This document shows, one piece after another, positions 44,969-54,247 of a stretch of DNA of 57,511 nucleotides. Origin of the DNA: Oscillospiraceae bacterium (GTDB lineage Bacteria; Bacillota; Clostridia; Oscillospirales; Acutalibacteraceae); assembly GCA_031261445.1 (NCBI GenBank), contig JAISJQ010000020.1, positions 1-57,511 of the forward strand, given 5' to 3'. Position 1 is the first letter of the stretch. Each line of letters opens with the position of its first letter. The translations under genes were made by a program, and so were the position numbers. A model generated the notes under the pieces. That model was not told the origin of the DNA. It did no database searches and saw only the letters and a list, made by a program, of their open reading frames with translations.

Positions 44969-46225
44969 ATGGCGTTTATGACAGCGCAGCGGGCGGCGGA
45001 GAAATGGGGCTTGTCGGACAGACGGGTTCGTGTTTTGTGCGGAGAGGGAAAAATCCCCGGTGCGATGAAAAACGGCAAATCGTATCAGATACCCTTTGAT
45101 GCCGAAAAACCTGTTGATGGGCGTGTAAAGAGCAAGGCAAAATTGCCTGTTACACGTTTTTTGAAATGGGACAATGAAGTAATCGGCACGATTGACAGCG
45201 CAAATGCCGTTGCCTTTTTGAAGCCTGACTACAATGAGGTTGTTTCGCTTTATACCAAAGGGACAAAAGCGTGGACACCCGAACAGTTTGCCGAATTTCT
45301 CTCCGAACGTGTTGTCAGCCGCGACAGGCGCGACATTGAGCGGATTTTGTTTCGCTGTGGTTTGTCGCACTATGATGTTCTGCAAATCGCAGAAATCACA
45401 AGAGGCATTCACCCGAAAGACCTGATGTGGATTGCATACAGCGAAGATGAGAAGCTCGAAACGGTTATGACCGGTGTGTTTCAATCCGTGTTCCGTCAGC
45501 GCATTGACCTTGTGGGCGACAGCATCGACACGCCGGAGGGCTACAACATCAAGCGGTACGGCGTTTTCAATGGAAAATACGGCATTTACAAGCAACGCAT
45601 CAACCCGCTTGTCACCGATGCGGAATCCGAAATTGCGGTGTATTTGCTTGCCAAAAAGTTGGGCGTACCCTGTTGCCCCGCATACCGAGCCGACAAGGAC
45701 ACGGTGTTTTCCGAGTTTCTCTACGACTTTTCAAAGGAATATATCGTGCATTTTCGGAGACTATTTGACGGAGCACGTGGCGACAATGAGTATCAAAACC
45801 TTATATCAGTTCGCCCGCAGTACAAAGATGACATCGCCCGTATGATATTGCTGGACTTCATCACGCGGCAGGACGACCGCCATCTGTCCAACATCGCCAT
45901 CAAGATGAGTGGCGACACGGAAACTTTCTATCCCCTCTATGACAACGGACGCAGCCTGTTTTATGAGGACACAGAGGAAATGGTTGAGCAGGCAATCGCT
46001 GACCCTGTAACCTATGCCACCAGCTTTGGTTTTGCGGGGACTTATTTTGACTATGTGCAGGAGATTGCCAACCAGCGCGGTACTCTCTCCGATTTGATTG
46101 ACCTGACTATCACCGAAAAAGAAATAGCCGACATTCTAAAAGAATCCGGCTTTGTGGGTTATCGGTATGATGGGGCTTTGCGGTGGATTGGCAAAGCGAT
46201 AGAGATGATCAAGGTGTTTGGGTAA
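44969..46225 (+). CDS. fusion of an excisionase-like HTH domain and a HipA-like kinase
   Basis: 418 residues. Residues 1-50 are a MerR/Xis-type winged helix (MTAQRAAEKWGLSDRRVRVL, IPGAMKNGKSYQIP). The rest resembles HipA-type Ser/Thr kinases. An N-lobe with a Lys-containing YGIYKQRI segment is followed by the catalytic loop DDRHLSNIAI (Asp303, Asn308) and the Mg-binding Asp325 in LYDNGRSLF. HipA kinases phosphorylate translation factors and are normally held by a separate HipB repressor. Here a DNA-binding domain sits on the same chain, with a palindrome in the promoter, suggesting autoregulation. AAAGGAGG precedes ATG 44969. A role in toxin-antitoxin or defence is inferred. Confidence 0.75.
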   Translation: MAFMTAQRAAEKWGLSDRRVRVLCGEGKIPGAMKNGKSYQIPFDAEKPVDGRVKSKAKLPVTRFLKWDNEVIGTIDSANAVAFLKPDYNEVVSLYTKGTKAWTPEQFAEFLSERVVSRDRRDIERILFRCGLSHYDVLQIAEITRGIHPKDLMWIAYSEDEKLETVMTGVFQSVFRQRIDLVGDSIDTPEGYNIKRYGVFNGKYGIYKQRINPLVTDAESEIAVYLLAKKLGVPCCPAYRADKDTVFSEFLYDFSKEYIVHFRRLFDGARGDNEYQNLISVRPQYKDDIARMILLDFITRQDDRHLSNIAIKMSGDTETFYPLYDNGRSLFYEDTEEMVEQAIADPVTYATSFGFAGTYFDYVQEIANQRGTLSDLIDLTITEKEIADILKESGFVGYRYDGALRWIGKAIEMIKVFG

Positions 46226-46235
46226 GAAATAATCT

Positions 46236-46301
46236 ACAATCTCGGAAGTAAAACGCTCACAATCTCGGAAGTAAAAGCTTGATATTTTCGGAAGTCGGTG
46301 C
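46236..46301 (+). repeat. three 23-bp spaced direct repeats (iterons) overlapping a promoter
   Basis: ACAATCTCGGAAGTAAAA starts at 46236 and 46259; a weaker third copy (ATATTTTCGGAAGT) starts at 46282. The third lies between the -35 and -10 boxes of the ATPase promoter. The core TCGGAA is shared with the palindrome at 44897. A site for a cooperative regulator is likely. Confidence 0.7.
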
Positions 46302-46307
46302 TATAAT
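46279..46307 (+). promoter_or_regulatory. promoter of the DUF4143 ATPase gene
   Basis: TTGATA (46279-46284), 17 bases, TATAAT (46302-46307), 39 bases before the ATG. Confidence 0.82.
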
Positions 46308-46346
46308 ATACACGGTCGTGTATTTTCACTGACAGGAGAAAGCCCT

Positions 46347-47615
46347 ATGGAACGCAAATATTTAAGCCGCATTGCTGACGGGCTACTTGCCGATCGGCTG
46401 GAATCCAGCGGCGCGGTTTTAGTGGAAGGCGCAAAATGGTGCGGCAAAACCAGGACCGGGGTGGAGGCCTCTAAAAGTCAGTTATTCATGCAAGACCCGG
46501 ACAAACGGGTTTCCTATTGGAAAGCGGCGGACACAACACCGTCTTTGCTACTAAAAGGCGCAACCCCGCGCTTGCTTGATGAATGGCAGACTGCCCCCGT
46601 TCTGTGGGATGCGGTACGCTATGCCGTGGATATGCGCGGGGAGGCGGGACAGTTTATCCTAACAGGATCGGCTGTGCCGAAAGACAACGTGGTGCAGCAT
46701 ACGGGAACGGGCAGGATTTCCCGCCTAATGATGCGACCGATGAGCCTTTTTGAATCGCTGGAATCGGGCGGTTCAATTTCGCTTGCGCGATTATTCGACG
46801 GCGAAACAAATATCGAAAGTATATCCGAGTTGACGATTGAAAAAATCGCGTTCGCAATCGTGCGCGGCGGCTGGCCTGCGTCTATTGGCGAAAATGAGCG
46901 CGTTGCCCTTAGACACGCCATTGACTATGTGGAGGCGATCATCCATCAGGATGTCAACCGCGTGGACGGCGTTGAGAAAAATCCTGCCCGCGTCAGGGCA
47001 TTGCTGCACTCACTGGCACGAAACATTTCCACAACGGCGACGCTTAAGACCATCTGTGCCGATATTGCTTTGGGTGACGCAGAAAATTTGTCGGATAAAA
47101 CGGTCGGTCAGTATCTCAATGCGCTGAATCGAATTTTCGTCACAGAGGATATCCCTGCGTGGAATCCGTCCTTGCGGTCAAAAACCGCCATAAGAACTTC
47201 AGTGAAGCGGCAGTTTGCAGACCCGTCAATTGCGACCGCGGTAATGCGCTTGACGCCAAGTGGAATATTGGACGATTTCAATTACTTCGGCTTCTTGTTT
47301 GAATCACTCTGTGACAGGGATTTGCGGATATATGCCGAGGCGATAGACGGCGACGTTTTCCACTATCGGGACAGTAGTGGATTGGAAGCAGACGCGGTCA
47401 TTGCGCTCCACGATGGGCGTTGGGCGGCGGTCGAGATAAAGCTCGGCGCAAAAGAAATTGAGGCGGCGGCGGAACATTTGATCGCGCTGAAAAACAAAGT
47501 GAACACCGATAAAATGCGCGAGCCGTCTTTTCTGATGATTTTGACAGGGACGGAACTCGCCTACAAAAGAGAAGACGGCGTTCTTGTTGTGCCATTGGGC
47601 TGCTTAAAAAACTAA
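46347..47615 (+). CDS. AAA+ ATPase with DUF4143 C-terminus
   Basis: 422 residues. Walker A GAKWCGKT (28-35), Walker B-like RLLDEWQ near residue 75 and sensor-like LTGSAVPK. The C-terminal DUF4143 region ends in GLEADAVIALHDGRWAAVEIKLG, a PD-(D/E)XK-like fold with D, E and K present. The family is very common in anaerobes, often mobile, and of unknown biochemical role. Transcribed from its own promoter behind three iterons. It follows the HTH-HipA gene, whose product may control it. Both have lower GC than the neighbouring housekeeping genes. Confidence 0.88.
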   Translation: MERKYLSRIADGLLADRLESSGAVLVEGAKWCGKTRTGVEASKSQLFMQDPDKRVSYWKAADTTPSLLLKGATPRLLDEWQTAPVLWDAVRYAVDMRGEAGQFILTGSAVPKDNVVQHTGTGRISRLMMRPMSLFESLESGGSISLARLFDGETNIESISELTIEKIAFAIVRGGWPASIGENERVALRHAIDYVEAIIHQDVNRVDGVEKNPARVRALLHSLARNISTTATLKTICADIALGDAENLSDKTVGQYLNALNRIFVTEDIPAWNPSLRSKTAIRTSVKRQFADPSIATAVMRLTPSGILDDFNYFGFLFESLCDRDLRIYAEAIDGDVFHYRDSSGLEADAVIALHDGRWAAVEIKLGAKEIEAAAEHLIALKNKVNTDKMREPSFLMILTGTELAYKREDGVLVVPLGCLKN

Positions 47616-47679
47616 ATTTTGCACCCTTTCCCTCACAATAGCCGCGCAAACAGGGATGGACAAATAGCGTTTCGAATGC

Positions 47680-47761
47680 GTAGGGGACGCCCCCTTGGGC
47701 GTCCCGTTAGTTCGGCAAAAACCGTGAAAAACTGCGGGACGCCGAGGGCGGCATCCCCTAC
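47680..47761. repeat. intergenic repeat copy 6
   Basis: Two GC hairpins in inverted orientation (GTAGGGGACGCCCCCTTGGG ... GGCGGCATCCCCTAC) occupy the middle of the 261-base gap before pgk. Confidence 0.65.
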
Positions 47762-47799
47762 AGCAACGCGCGGTGTCCACTCCGCCCCCAACCCCGCGC

Positions 47800-47828
47800 T
47801 TGCGTTTTTGCGCCAAAAAGTGTATACT
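47800..47828 (+). promoter_or_regulatory. pgk promoter
   Basis: TTGCGT (47800-47805), 17 bases, TATACT (47823-47828), 48 bases before the ATG. Confidence 0.75.
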
Positions 47829-47876
47829 ATACGAAGCTTGTGCATTCAAATTTCGCAAAACAAAGGGGACCCATTC

Positions 47877-49067
47877 ATGAAGCCACTGAACAAAAAAAGC
47901 GTCACCGACATGCTCGTGCGGGACAAGCGCGTGCTCGTCCGCTGCGATTTCAACGTCCCGCTCAAGGACGGCGTCATCACCAGCGACAAGCGCATCGTCG
48001 CCTCCCTGCCGACCATTCAATACCTGCTCGATCAAGGCGCGAAGGTCATTCTCGCGTCCCACCTCGGGCGTCCCAAGGGGCAATTTCTGCCCGAATTCAG
48101 CCTTGCGCCGGTGGCCAAACGCCTCTCTGAGTTGCTCGGTCGCCCCGTGAAAATGGCCAAGGACGTGGTGGGCGAGAGCGCCCTCTCCCTGAGCGAGAGC
48201 CTGCGCAGTGGCGAAGTGCTCCTGCTGGAGAACGTGCGCTTCCACGCGGAAGAGACCAAAAACGACCCCGACTTCAGCAAAAAACTGGCCGCACTGGCGG
48301 ATATTTTCGTCAACGATGCCTTCGGCTCTGCCCACCGGGCGCACAGCTCCACCACGGGCGTGGCGGACTATCTGCCCGCCGTGTGCGGCTTCCTGATCCA
48401 AAAAGAAATCGACTTCATGGGCGGCGCACTGGCCAACCCCAAACGCCCGTTGGTGGCGATTCTGGGCGGTGCAAAGGTCAGCGACAAAATCGGCGTGATC
48501 GATAACCTATTGGACATCGTGGACGTGCTCATTGTGGGCGGCGGCATGAGCTATACCTTCCAAAAAGCGCAGGGGCATCGCATAGGCACGTCTCTTTGCG
48601 AAGAGGACAAGTTTGACCTTGCGCTGGCCATGCTGAAAAAAGCCGACGAAAAAGGCGTAAAGTTCCTCCTGCCGCTCGATACCGTGGTGGGGCAGGAGTT
48701 CAACGAGAACACGCCCTACAAAGTTGACCACGCGCAGGACATTGACGACGACTGGATGGGGCTGGACATCGGTCCGGACACCCGCGTGCTCTTTGCCGAC
48801 GCCATCAAGGGCGCGGGCACGGTCATCTGGAACGGCCCCATGGGCGTGAGCGAGTGGGAAAACTTTGCGGCAGGGACGATTGCCGTAGCGACGGCCGTGG
48901 CCGAGAGTGGCGCGATTAGCATCATCGGCGGCGGCGACAGCGCGGCGGCTGTGCAAAAACTGGGCTTCGCCGACAAAATGAGCCACATCAGCACAGGCGG
49001 CGGCGCGAGCCTAGAATTCCTAGAAGGCAAAGAGCTCCCCGGCATCGCGGCACTACTTGACAAATGA
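47877..49067 (+). CDS. pgk: phosphoglycerate kinase
   Basis: 396 residues, full length. Transfers phosphate between 1,3-bisphosphoglycerate and ADP in glycolysis. Signatures: [15 protein letters not shown] (substrate binding), [50 protein letters not shown], and the ATP site [18 protein letters not shown] 47877 has AAAGGGG upstream. It stands alone here, without gap or tpi, which is unusual in Firmicutes but seen in some Clostridia. Confidence 0.97.
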   Translation: MKPLNKKSVTDMLVRDKRVLVRCDFNVPLKDGVITSDKRIVASLPTIQYLLDQGAKVILASHLGRPKGQFLPEFSLAPVAKRLSELLGRPVKMAKDVVGESALSLSESLRSGEVLLLENVRFHAEETKNDPDFSKKLAALADIFVNDAFGSAHRAHSSTTGVADYLPAVCGFLIQKEIDFMGGALANPKRPLVAILGGAKVSDKIGVIDNLLDIVDVLIVGGGMSYTFQKAQGHRIGTSLCEEDKFDLALAMLKKADEKGVKFLLPLDTVVGQEFNENTPYKVDHAQDIDDDWMGLDIGPDTRVLFADAIKGAGTVIWNGPMGVSEWENFAAGTIAVATAVAESGAISIIGGGDSAAAVQKLGFADKMSHISTGGGASLEFLEGKELPGIAALLDK

Positions 49068-49238
49068 ACAATTAACAATTGACAATGTACAATTGGTTGT
49101 GTGGGCGGCAACCTGTCGCCTCGCAACCGTGGACAAATCACGCTACGCACGTGTAGGGGCAACCCTTGTGGTTGCCCCCGCTGATTCCTAACAAAAACTG
49201 CGTTTTGCACCACGGACGCGCAATGTGCGCCCCTACGG
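49059..49238. repeat. intergenic repeat copy 7
   Basis: An AT-rich arm with AACAATTAACAATTGACAAT starts in the pgk stop region. GC units follow (49153-49180, GTAGGGGCAACCCTTGTGGT; and GCGCCCCTACGGG near 49227). It fills almost all of the gap to 49290. Confidence 0.65.
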
Positions 49239-49290
49239 GTTGAAGGCGAATAATTCAGTGGTTACCTAGCGTCTAGATTTGGTGATAACG

Positions 49291-51270
49291 ATGAAAAAAA
49301 TCTTGTCCATCCTGCTGATCTTGCTTTTGCTTGCCGCGCTGGCATTGCCTATGCAGGTGCTGGCTGCGCCGACAGGCGCGGCGGGCGTGACGTGGAGTGT
49401 GGAGCTGTTCACCATTGGGGGCGGCTATTTGGTTGCACCCGTTCAGCGCACGGCTGCGCAAAAGCCGGCGGAGGCACTCTTGCGCCTGCTGACGGCCAGC
49501 GGCTACGTGGGCTACTATGACGGCACGCCGCAAAGCGGCTTTTATCTGGCTTTCGTGGGCGATGGCACGCAGACGAAGAAGTACCAAGGTCGCGCCAATT
49601 CCGCCGCGCTCTATGGGACACCGACAGCCCCAAAGACGCTGAACATTACCCCCAAAGTGCCCGCCCCGCTCAAAAAAGAGCTGGCGAGCCATGGCTTCGC
49701 GCTGGACGAGCAAGCGCTACAGGGGCGGCTGGGCGAGTACCAGTGCACAAAGGGCGGGGGATGGTTGTTCAGCGTGAACGGCGCGTTCCCCTCCACCAGT
49801 TTGGCGGACGTGCAACTGAAAGACGGCGACGTGGTGCGCGTGCAGTTTTCGCTGGCCAACGGCGCGGACATCGGCGGCGCGACACCCGCCGCGAACAACT
49901 TTTATCCCGTCGCGCACAAAGACCAGCTGACGCGTGCGCTGGCCACGGCGGACAAAAACACGGCGGCCTATCGCGCCGCGCTCTCCTGTCTGCAGACGCT
50001 TGACGCGACACAAACGCAGGTGGACGCGGCCTTGTCGGCGCTCCAAGCCGCAGGGACGCCGACCGCAACCGCGACACGCCCCGTGCCCACGACCGTGGGG
50101 GAATGTCACGAAAGCAGTACGCAAGCGCTCCCATCGAGCGCGTCCACAACGCCGCCCACGAGCGTTAGCCTTGCGCCCACAACCAGCGCACCGACAACCC
50201 CCAGTAGCATCCCCGCCACAACCGAGACCACCGCGCCAGCTGTCCCCGACCTTTTCGCGGATTTGTGGACGCTGATAGACGAGGACGAGATCGTCCGACA
50301 GGCGGGCACGGCGGTGGCCGACTGGACGGAAATCGGGCTCGCGCGGCTGGGCGTTGCCCAAAAAACGGCGGCGTATCTCGCTGCGCTGCTGGAGTACGTG
50401 CAGGCGCGATACAAAGAGCCCGACAAGCTCAGCGCCACCAAAGCCACCGAGTGGCATCGCATCGCGCTGGCTGTGCTCGCCTGTGGCGGCGACCCCACCC
50501 ATTTTGGCACGGATGCGGACGGTCAGCCCATCGACCTGATTGCTGACGGCACGTACAATCACCCCGATTTGGGGAAGCAGGGCATCAACGGCTGGATCTG
50601 GGCACTCATTACGCTGGATGCGGCGGCAGTTGCCCAAGAAGCGTCCGAGGACAACGTGCCCGAAAACGCGCGGACGACGCGCGGAGAAATCATCGTTTCG
50701 ATTCTGGACGCGCAGTTGCCCGACGGCGGCTTTGCGCTCTCTGGTGACGGTGCTGATGCGGATATCACGGCCATGGCACTGCAAGCCCTCGCGCCCTATT
50801 TTACCAACAACAAGCGCATCAGTGTTGCTGTTGGCAATGCGCTGACCTGCCTGTCGCGCTTGCAGTCGGCGGACGGCGACCTTTGCGTGGACGGCGTGGG
50901 CAACCCAGAGAGCACGTGCCAAGCGATCATGGCGCTGCGCACGGCGGCCATTCCGTTGGACGATGCCCGTTTCGTCAAAAACGGGCACACCCTATTGGAC
51001 GGCCTCAGCCTCTACCGCACAGCGGACGGCGGCTTTGCCCACACCCGGGACGGCGCACGCGATGTCCTAACCGAAGCGCAGGTGCTCCTAGCGCTGACGC
51101 CACCGCAGGGCGATATGACCTATGAATTCACTGTGTATTTGCCGCCCGAAAAAGATCCCCCGAACGACTGGCGATTCTTCGTTGTGTTGCCAGTGATGGT
51201 ACTGCTCGGCGGCGCGGCGGGCATCTTCCTGCACAAAAAGCGCAGGCGAGGCTGCGCAATGAACAATTAA
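49291..51270 (+). CDS. membrane-anchored DUF4430 / alpha-toroid surface protein
   Basis: 659 residues. Signal peptide (KKILSILLILLLLAALALP), then a DUF4430-like beta domain around residues 95-190 (GGGWLFSVNGAFPSTSLADV). That fold resembles the C-terminal domain of transcobalamin and intrinsic factor. A Thr/Pro/Ser linker (about 265-315) leads to a prenyltransferase-like alpha/alpha toroid with repeats such as QLPDGGFALSGDGADADITA and RTADGGFAHTRDG. A C-terminal membrane helix ends in KKRRR. The pairing mirrors mammalian B12-binding proteins, so a ligand-capture role is possible but unproven. ATG 49291 has only a weak GGTGA site. Confidence 0.78.
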   Translation: MKKILSILLILLLLAALALPMQVLAAPTGAAGVTWSVELFTIGGGYLVAPVQRTAAQKPAEALLRLLTASGYVGYYDGTPQSGFYLAFVGDGTQTKKYQGRANSAALYGTPTAPKTLNITPKVPAPLKKELASHGFALDEQALQGRLGEYQCTKGGGWLFSVNGAFPSTSLADVQLKDGDVVRVQFSLANGADIGGATPAANNFYPVAHKDQLTRALATADKNTAAYRAALSCLQTLDATQTQVDAALSALQAAGTPTATATRPVPTTVGECHESSTQALPSSASTTPPTSVSLAPTTSAPTTPSSIPATTETTAPAVPDLFADLWTLIDEDEIVRQAGTAVADWTEIGLARLGVAQKTAAYLAALLEYVQARYKEPDKLSATKATEWHRIALAVLACGGDPTHFGTDADGQPIDLIADGTYNHPDLGKQGINGWIWALITLDAAAVAQEASEDNVPENARTTRGEIIVSILDAQLPDGGFALSGDGADADITAMALQALAPYFTNNKRISVAVGNALTCLSRLQSADGDLCVDGVGNPESTCQAIMALRTAAIPLDDARFVKNGHTLLDGLSLYRTADGGFAHTRDGARDVLTEAQVLLALTPPQGDMTYEFTVYLPPEKDPPNDWRFFVVLPVMVLLGGAAGIFLHKKRRRGCAMNN

Positions 51271-51360
51271 CAATGCACAATGAACAATTTTGGCAATCCC
51301 CACGCCTCTCAACCAGCGGACGCGTACCCACAGGGCACAGGCAATGTGCGCCCCTAGGGG
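51249..51360. repeat. intergenic repeat copy 8
   Basis: An AT-rich arm with AACAATTAACAATGCACAAT and GAACAATTTTGG is followed by a GC unit ending GCGCCCCTAGGGG, then TCTGTCCTCTGCCTTCTGCC. The arm sequence matches the inverted repeat at 52854. Confidence 0.6.
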
Positions 51361-51466
51361 TAGATTGCCTGTGTGCAAATCTGTCCTCTGCCTTCTGCCC
51401 TCTGAAGTAATACTTTGCGCCCCGCTGTGCATACCCTTCTGTAGCTTGCGCCACAGGAGGTTTTTT

Positions 51467-51706
51467 TTGGCGAAACAGAAAATCGATGCGCCGCGTGCCA
51501 GTGCGCCCCATCTGGAACTGCACGGCAACGGAGAGTTGCACATTGACGGCTGTCTGGGCGTGCGTGCGTATGGTGAAGAGGAAATCCGCCTAGATTTGGG
51601 CGACATGGTGCTGGTGATTGTGGGCGCGGATTTGACGATGGACACCCTGCGGCTTGAGGAAGCCGCCGTCACCGGGCGCATCGCGTCGCTGTCGTTTGTC
51701 AACTAG
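51467..51706 (+). CDS. yqfC: YabP/YqfC family sporulation protein
   Basis: 79 residues, starting AKQKIDAPRASAPHLELHGN. The GELHIDGCLGVRAYGEEEIR and RLEEAAVTGRIASLSF strands are typical of YqfC. Its partner yqfD follows 15 bases later, the conserved sporulation pair expressed in the mother cell. TTG 51467 is the start: CAGGAGG lies six bases before it and no ATG fits. Open frame further upstream runs through repeat sequence and has no ribosome site. Confidence 0.88.
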   Translation: MAKQKIDAPRASAPHLELHGNGELHIDGCLGVRAYGEEEIRLDLGDMVLVIVGADLTMDTLRLEEAAVTGRIASLSFVN

Positions 51707-51721
51707 CAAGGAGGCTTTTCG

Positions 51722-52846
51722 ATGCCGATTTTATGGCTGCTGCGCTGGGCACGGGGGACGGTGCATTTTGCGGTGTCGGGGGGCTTCCCCGAACGCTTTT
51801 TGAATCTGTGCCGCAAAAAGGGCATCGCGCTTTGGGACACCCAGCTGCGCGGCGGCGTGCTCTATGCGCGTGTGCGTGCCAGCGACTACAAAACCCTGCG
51901 CAGCCCCGCCAAAGAGAGCGGAATGCGCATCCGTGCGTTTCGGCAAAGCGGCTTGCCGTTTTTGTTGTTGCGCCAGCGAAAACACGCGGGGATTTTGGTG
52001 GGTCTGGCGATTTTTGTGCTGCTGATTGCTACGCTCAGCTCACGCGTGTGGATTTTGACGGTGGCGGGCAACGATGCCACGGAGAGCCGCATTATCCTTG
52101 AAACACTCGCCGAACAGGGCGTGCGCTTGGGTGCACGCAGCAAGACGCTCGACATCGACCGCCTGCGCGAAGATACCCTTTTGGAACTGCCGCAACTGGA
52201 CTGGATCGCGCTCAATCGGCGCGGTAGTCGCCTGGAAGTGCTGGTGCGGGAGCACGCGCCCGATCCGCGCACGCCAGAGCCCACCGCCCCCGCAGATATT
52301 GTGGCGGCGGCCGAGGGGCAACTGCTGGAACTGCGGGTGTGGGCGGGAACGCCCGCCGTCCCCAACGGTTCGGCCGTGCAGGCGGGCGATGTGCTCATCA
52401 AGGGCGAGACGCGCGATGGCGCGGCCGTACGTGCGCGGGGGTATGTTGTCGCCCAAACGCAGCGGCGACTGGTGACCACGCCCGTGCAGCAGCTGGAGGG
52501 CAAGCGGCGGCACGCACTGAAAAAACAATACGCGCTGCACATTTTCGGTCTGCGCGTTCCGCTGTATTTTCGGGCGTTGCCCGAAGGCACAGAGAGTCTG
52601 CAACTGCTGTACGTCAACCACACCGCCCTGCCGCTGGGGCTAGAAACCCGCGCCCTGCCCAGCGAGGAAACCGAAGTGCGCACGCTCTCCCCAGAGCAAG
52701 CAAAGCTGCTGGCGCTGGCGGATATGCACGCACAGGCGGCGGCGCTCCTAGTCGGCAAAGAAATCCGCGGCGTAGAGGCGACAGCCACAGACGACGAGCT
52801 TGCGCTGACCTACACACTGCTGGAAAACATAGCGGCGGTGCAATGA
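51722..52846 (+). CDS. yqfD: sporulation membrane protein YqfD
   Basis: 374 residues. Basic N-terminal domain with LNLCRKKGIALWDTQLRGGV, one membrane helix (AGILVGLAIFVLLIATLSSR), then an extracellular domain. This contains FtsQ/POTRA-like strands and GNDATESRIILETLAEQGVR, a family hallmark. YqfD is needed for efficient sporulation in Bacillus. AAGGAGG precedes ATG 51722. The phoH gene that normally follows is absent; the flavodoxin-like gene and a repeat take its place. Confidence 0.92.
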   Translation: MPILWLLRWARGTVHFAVSGGFPERFLNLCRKKGIALWDTQLRGGVLYARVRASDYKTLRSPAKESGMRIRAFRQSGLPFLLLRQRKHAGILVGLAIFVLLIATLSSRVWILTVAGNDATESRIILETLAEQGVRLGARSKTLDIDRLREDTLLELPQLDWIALNRRGSRLEVLVREHAPDPRTPEPTAPADIVAAAEGQLLELRVWAGTPAVPNGSAVQAGDVLIKGETRDGAAVRARGYVVAQTQRRLVTTPVQQLEGKRRHALKKQYALHIFGLRVPLYFRALPEGTESLQLLYVNHTALPLGLETRALPSEETEVRTLSPEQAKLLALADMHAQAAALLVGKEIRGVEATATDDELALTYTLLENIAAVQ

Positions 52847-52853
52847 ACAATGA

Positions 52854-52924
52854 ACAATGCACAATGAACAATTGTTGGGGGGCGCAGGCGTGAGGCGTGC
52901 CACAAATTGTTCATTGTGCATTGT
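52854..52924. repeat. intergenic repeat copy 9, perfect 20-bp inverted repeat
   Basis: ACAATGCACAATGAACAATT (52854-52873) and its exact complement (52905-52924) enclose a GC-rich loop of 31 bases. The same arm words occur at 40622, 43678, 49059 and 51249. It looks like a complete small MITE-like unit. Confidence 0.75.
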
Positions 52925-52947
52925 AAATTGTTAATTGAAAACGGGGC

Positions 52948-52976
52948 TTGTTTTTTGTGCGCAAATATGGTACACT
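52948..52976 (+). promoter_or_regulatory. promoter of the flavodoxin-like gene
   Basis: TTGTTT (52948-52953), 17 bases, TACACT (52971-52976), 27 bases before the ATG. Confidence 0.6.
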
Positions 52977-53003
52977 TAAGGCAGAAAATCTGTGGAGGTA
53001 CTG

Positions 53004-53414
53004 ATGAAAACGCTTGTGCTTTATTATTCCTACAGCGGACATGCCCGTGCGCTGGCGCAGTCCATCGCCGAACAAGAGCACGCCGATGTCGCCGAAATCC
53101 GCGACATCAAACGCCCGAACATCCTCAAGGCGTATGTGCTGGGCGCACCCGCCGCCATGAAAGCCAAGGAGTGGCCGATCGCGCCGCTGGGCGTGAAGCT
53201 GGGCGACTACGAGTGCCTGCACATCGTCGCCCCCGTGTGGGCGGGCAACCCCGCGCCGCAGGTCAACGCGCTTTTCGTGCAGATTCCCGCTGGGAAGAGC
53301 GTCCGCGTGACGATGGTCTCCGCCAGCGGCACGAGCAAGTGCCAGCCGTGGGTCGCCGAGCTCATTCGTAACCGTGGCTCTGTGCTTGATGCCTTTGCGG
53401 ACGTGCGCGGATAA
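53004..53414 (+). CDS. flavodoxin-like protein
   Basis: 136 residues. The N-terminus LVLYYSYSGHARALAQSIAE is a phosphate-binding loop for FMN, followed by IRDIKRPNILKAYVLGA, CLHIVAPVWAGNPAPQVNAL and VTMVSASGTSK. It should carry electrons or act as an FMN-dependent reductase. GGAGGT precedes ATG 53004. upp follows after 34 bases and may be co-transcribed. Confidence 0.85.
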   Translation: MKTLVLYYSYSGHARALAQSIAEQEHADVAEIRDIKRPNILKAYVLGAPAAMKAKEWPIAPLGVKLGDYECLHIVAPVWAGNPAPQVNALFVQIPAGKSVRVTMVSASGTSKCQPWVAELIRNRGSVLDAFADVRG

Positions 53415-53448
53415 ACCAACCAAAACACCATCAGGGAGAAAGCAAGCT

Positions 53449-54075
53449 ATGAGCGTCACCATCGTCAATCACCCCGTATTGCAAAATAAAATCACGCTTC
53501 TGCGCGATGTGCGCACGGAAAGCGCGTCCTTTCGTGCGCTGATGCTGGAGGTGACGCAGTTGCTGGCCTACGAGGCCACGCGTGCGCTCCCCATCGAGAA
53601 TGCGGACATCGACACGCCTTTGGGCGCAACGCGTAGCCCCCTGCTGGCTGGGCGCAAACCCGCCGTGGTGGCGTTGATGCGGGCGGGGCTGGGCATGGCC
53701 GACGGCGTGCTGCGCCTGCTACCCAGCGCACCCTTGGGGCACATCGGCGTCTACCGTGACCCCAGCACGCAGGACGCGAAGACCTACTACTGCAAGTTGC
53801 CGGACGACTTGGTCGGGCGCACCGTCTTGGTCGTCGACGCCGTGTTGGCCACGGGGCACACCGCCGCCGCCGCCTGTGCGCTGTTGGCGCAGGCCGGCGC
53901 GGGACAGATTGAGTACCTCAGCGTCCTAGCCGCCCCCCAAGGCATCACCTACCTACAGGAGCGGCATCCGGCTGTGTCCATCACCTGTGGGCATCTGGAC
54001 GATGGGCTGAACGCCGAGGGCTTCATCGTGCCGGGCTTGGGCGACTTGGGTCGCCGCCTGTTCGGGACACAATGA
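53449..54075 (+). CDS. upp: uracil phosphoribosyltransferase
   Basis: 208 residues, normal length. Makes UMP from uracil and PRPP. Signatures: NHPVLQNKITLLRD, LMRAGLGMADGVL, the PRPP loop VLVVDAVLATGHTAAAA and the uracil site GLGDLGRRLFGTQ at the end. GGGAGAA lies before ATG 53449. The third PRPP-dependent salvage enzyme in this window. Confidence 0.95.
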   Translation: MSVTIVNHPVLQNKITLLRDVRTESASFRALMLEVTQLLAYEATRALPIENADIDTPLGATRSPLLAGRKPAVVALMRAGLGMADGVLRLLPSAPLGHIGVYRDPSTQDAKTYYCKLPDDLVGRTVLVVDAVLATGHTAAAACALLAQAGAGQIEYLSVLAAPQGITYLQERHPAVSITCGHLDDGLNAEGFIVPGLGDLGRRLFGTQ

Positions 54076-54247
54076 CCCGAATTTCTGCCCCCAAAGCCGC
54101 TGTATATGGCAACGTTCACAGATTTTCCAAAAAAAAGTTGCAAAAAGTTTACGTATTTTCTAATTTGGAAACATTTTCTGTACAAAGTGTGGTATTATAA
54201 GTACGTCAAGAAGCTGTTTCACCTCTCTGAAGAAAGGAGGCAATATC

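Noticed and set aside
46236-46301. Possible short CRISPR array
   Set aside because: Only three repeats at 23-bp pitch, no spacer-sized unique segments, no cas genes; they overlap a promoter and fit operator iterons.
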